Of a DNA stretch of 6,833 bases, positions 6,421-6,833 are shown in pieces. A program made the translations under genes and the position numbers. Every line of letters begins with the position of its first letter. Position 1 is the first letter of the stretch. The DNA is taken from assembly GCA_029259995.1 (NCBI GenBank), contig JAJDEC010000334.1:1-6833 (forward strand), written 5' to 3'. The DNA is from Phycisphaerae bacterium (GTDB taxonomy: Bacteria > Planctomycetota > Phycisphaerae > UBA1845 > UTPLA1). The notes under the pieces are model-generated. The model saw only the letters and a list, made by a program, of their open reading frames with translations. It was not told the DNA's origin and did not search any database.

Positions 6421-6493
6421 GTCCCCAGCAGGAGTCGAACCTGCAACCTCTGGCTTCGGAGGCCAACGCTCTATCCAATTGAGCTATGGGGAC
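6421..6493 (-). tRNA. tRNA-Arg, anticodon CCG
   Basis: The minus strand gives a complete 73-base cloverleaf. The 7-bp acceptor stem is GTCCCCA with TGGGGAC. The D arm is GCTC-AATTGGATA-GAGC. The anticodon arm is TTGGC-CTCCGAA-GCCAG, whose seven-base loop places CCG at positions 34-36, reading the arginine codon CGG. The T arm is GCAGG-TTCGACT-CCTGC. The terminal CCA is not encoded (GTT follows the acceptor stem), so it must be added after transcription. No terminator with a T tract is visible in the 119 bases before the 524-aa gene, so read-through into that gene is possible. Confidence 0.96.
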
Positions 6494-6514
6494 TGCTCAT
6501 TGTGCAAACCCCAG

Positions 6515-6542
6515 ATTCTATGGCCTCGCCAAGCCGCAGCAA
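6515..6542 (-). promoter_or_regulatory. Candidate promoter of the tRNA-Arg gene
   Basis: On the minus strand TAGAAT (6520-6515, 5 of 6 to -10) lies 21 bases before the mature tRNA 5' end. TTGCTG (6542-6537, 3 of 6 to -35) is 16 bases further up. The position is right for a short 5' leader removed by RNase P. The -35 is weak, so this is a moderate match. Confidence 0.4.
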
Positions 6543-6704
6543 GAACCATGGCCGGATGCGGCCTGTTTCTAAACCCGTCGCTGATGCGTCGAGGGTTGAC
6601 GCCGGGGCCCGCGCCGCTCATTCTGGGCCTGTTGATCCATCACGGAGTTCGCTTGTCGCCGATGCGGAGTCGGTACGACTGAACCCACGAGCAAAGAGGC
6701 AGGC

Positions 6705-6833
6705 ATGGCCAGCGCCACTCAAGACACGAAGACGTCTGAACACCTTCAGCTGAACGATCGCTACGGGGCACACAATTACCATCCGTTGCCGGTCGTGATT
6801 GAGTCCGGCAAAGGCAGTTGGGTCACGGACGTC
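6705..6833 (+). CDS. rocD: Ornithine--oxo-acid aminotransferase, N-terminal part (cut by window edge)
   Basis: The ATG at 6705 has AGAGG (6695-6699) five bases upstream and opens a frame of 43 codons that runs off the window. After a short leader (MASATQDTKTSEHL) comes 'RYGAHNYHPLPVVIESGKGS' and then 'WVTDV'. The YGAHNYHPLPVV block is a hallmark of the N-terminus of ornithine aminotransferase, a PLP-dependent class-III aminotransferase that converts ornithine and 2-oxoglutarate to glutamate 5-semialdehyde and glutamate. The PLP lysine and other catalytic residues lie beyond the window. The enzyme is cytosolic and links arginine/ornithine breakdown to proline and glutamate. It is divergent from the tRNA-Arg gene, and the 211 bases between them hold no other gene. 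I found no convincing promoter for it: TTGACG at 6596-6601 lacks a good -10. An acetylornithine-type aminotransferase is a less likely alternative. Confidence 0.9.
   Translation, partial: MASATQDTKTSEHLQLNDRYGAHNYHPLPVVIESGKGSWVTDV

Noticed and set aside
6596..6625. TTGACG with CATTCT as a promoter for the aminotransferase gene
   Set aside because: The -10 matches only 3 of 6 positions at 17-base spacing, and no better spacing helps.
1..6833. Search for CRISPR arrays, transposon ends, integrases, toxin-antitoxin pairs and retron-like elements
   Set aside because: No regular repeat-spacer pattern, terminal inverted repeats with a transposase, or matching proteins were seen.

Overview
The window looks like chromosomal DNA of a Planctomycetota bacterium. 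The main reason is the large DUF11 lipoprotein at 1758-4112. Its N-terminal half has a run of phrases (a 'VATVLDKKGKALPNRRVEW' stretch, 'RGNDDPSDD', 'IYNWDKHKV', then DUF11 repeats with many cysteines) that I recall from planctomycete cysteine-rich surface proteins. That is recall, not a search. The other genes fit this assignment but do not prove it.

Layout from the right end, following minus-strand transcription: a complete tRNA-Arg(CCG) gene (6421-6493); a 524-aa lipoprotein of unknown function with a charged disordered middle and a conserved-looking C-terminal domain (4727-6301); a 614-bp gap that holds a candidate promoter and possible structured leader; the 784-aa cysteine-rich DUF11 lipoprotein (1758-4112), closed by a strong intrinsic terminator; a 267-aa LysM lipoprotein with four copies of a 15-residue 'LQYPIG' motif (822-1625), closed by a second strong terminator; and the first 164 codons of another secreted DUF11 protein (1-492, cut by the window edge), with a good promoter. 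The only plus-strand gene is at the far right: the first 43 codons of an ornithine--oxo-acid aminotransferase (6705 to the edge), divergent from the tRNA.

Four consecutive same-strand genes therefore encode exported proteins: three predicted lipoproteins and one with a signal peptide. Two carry DUF11 repeats and one a peptidoglycan-binding LysM domain. The terminators at 1691-1734 and 754-795 show that they are separate transcription units and not one operon, so this is a neighbourhood of cell-envelope genes whose joint function is only inferred. The most unusual points are the LQYPIG repeat protein, the paired DUF11/LysM surface genes, the long upstream region with a palindrome inside a promoter spacer, and the odd TTG start with an overlapping mini-ORF at the 524-aa gene. 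I see no mobile element, CRISPR array or defence system.
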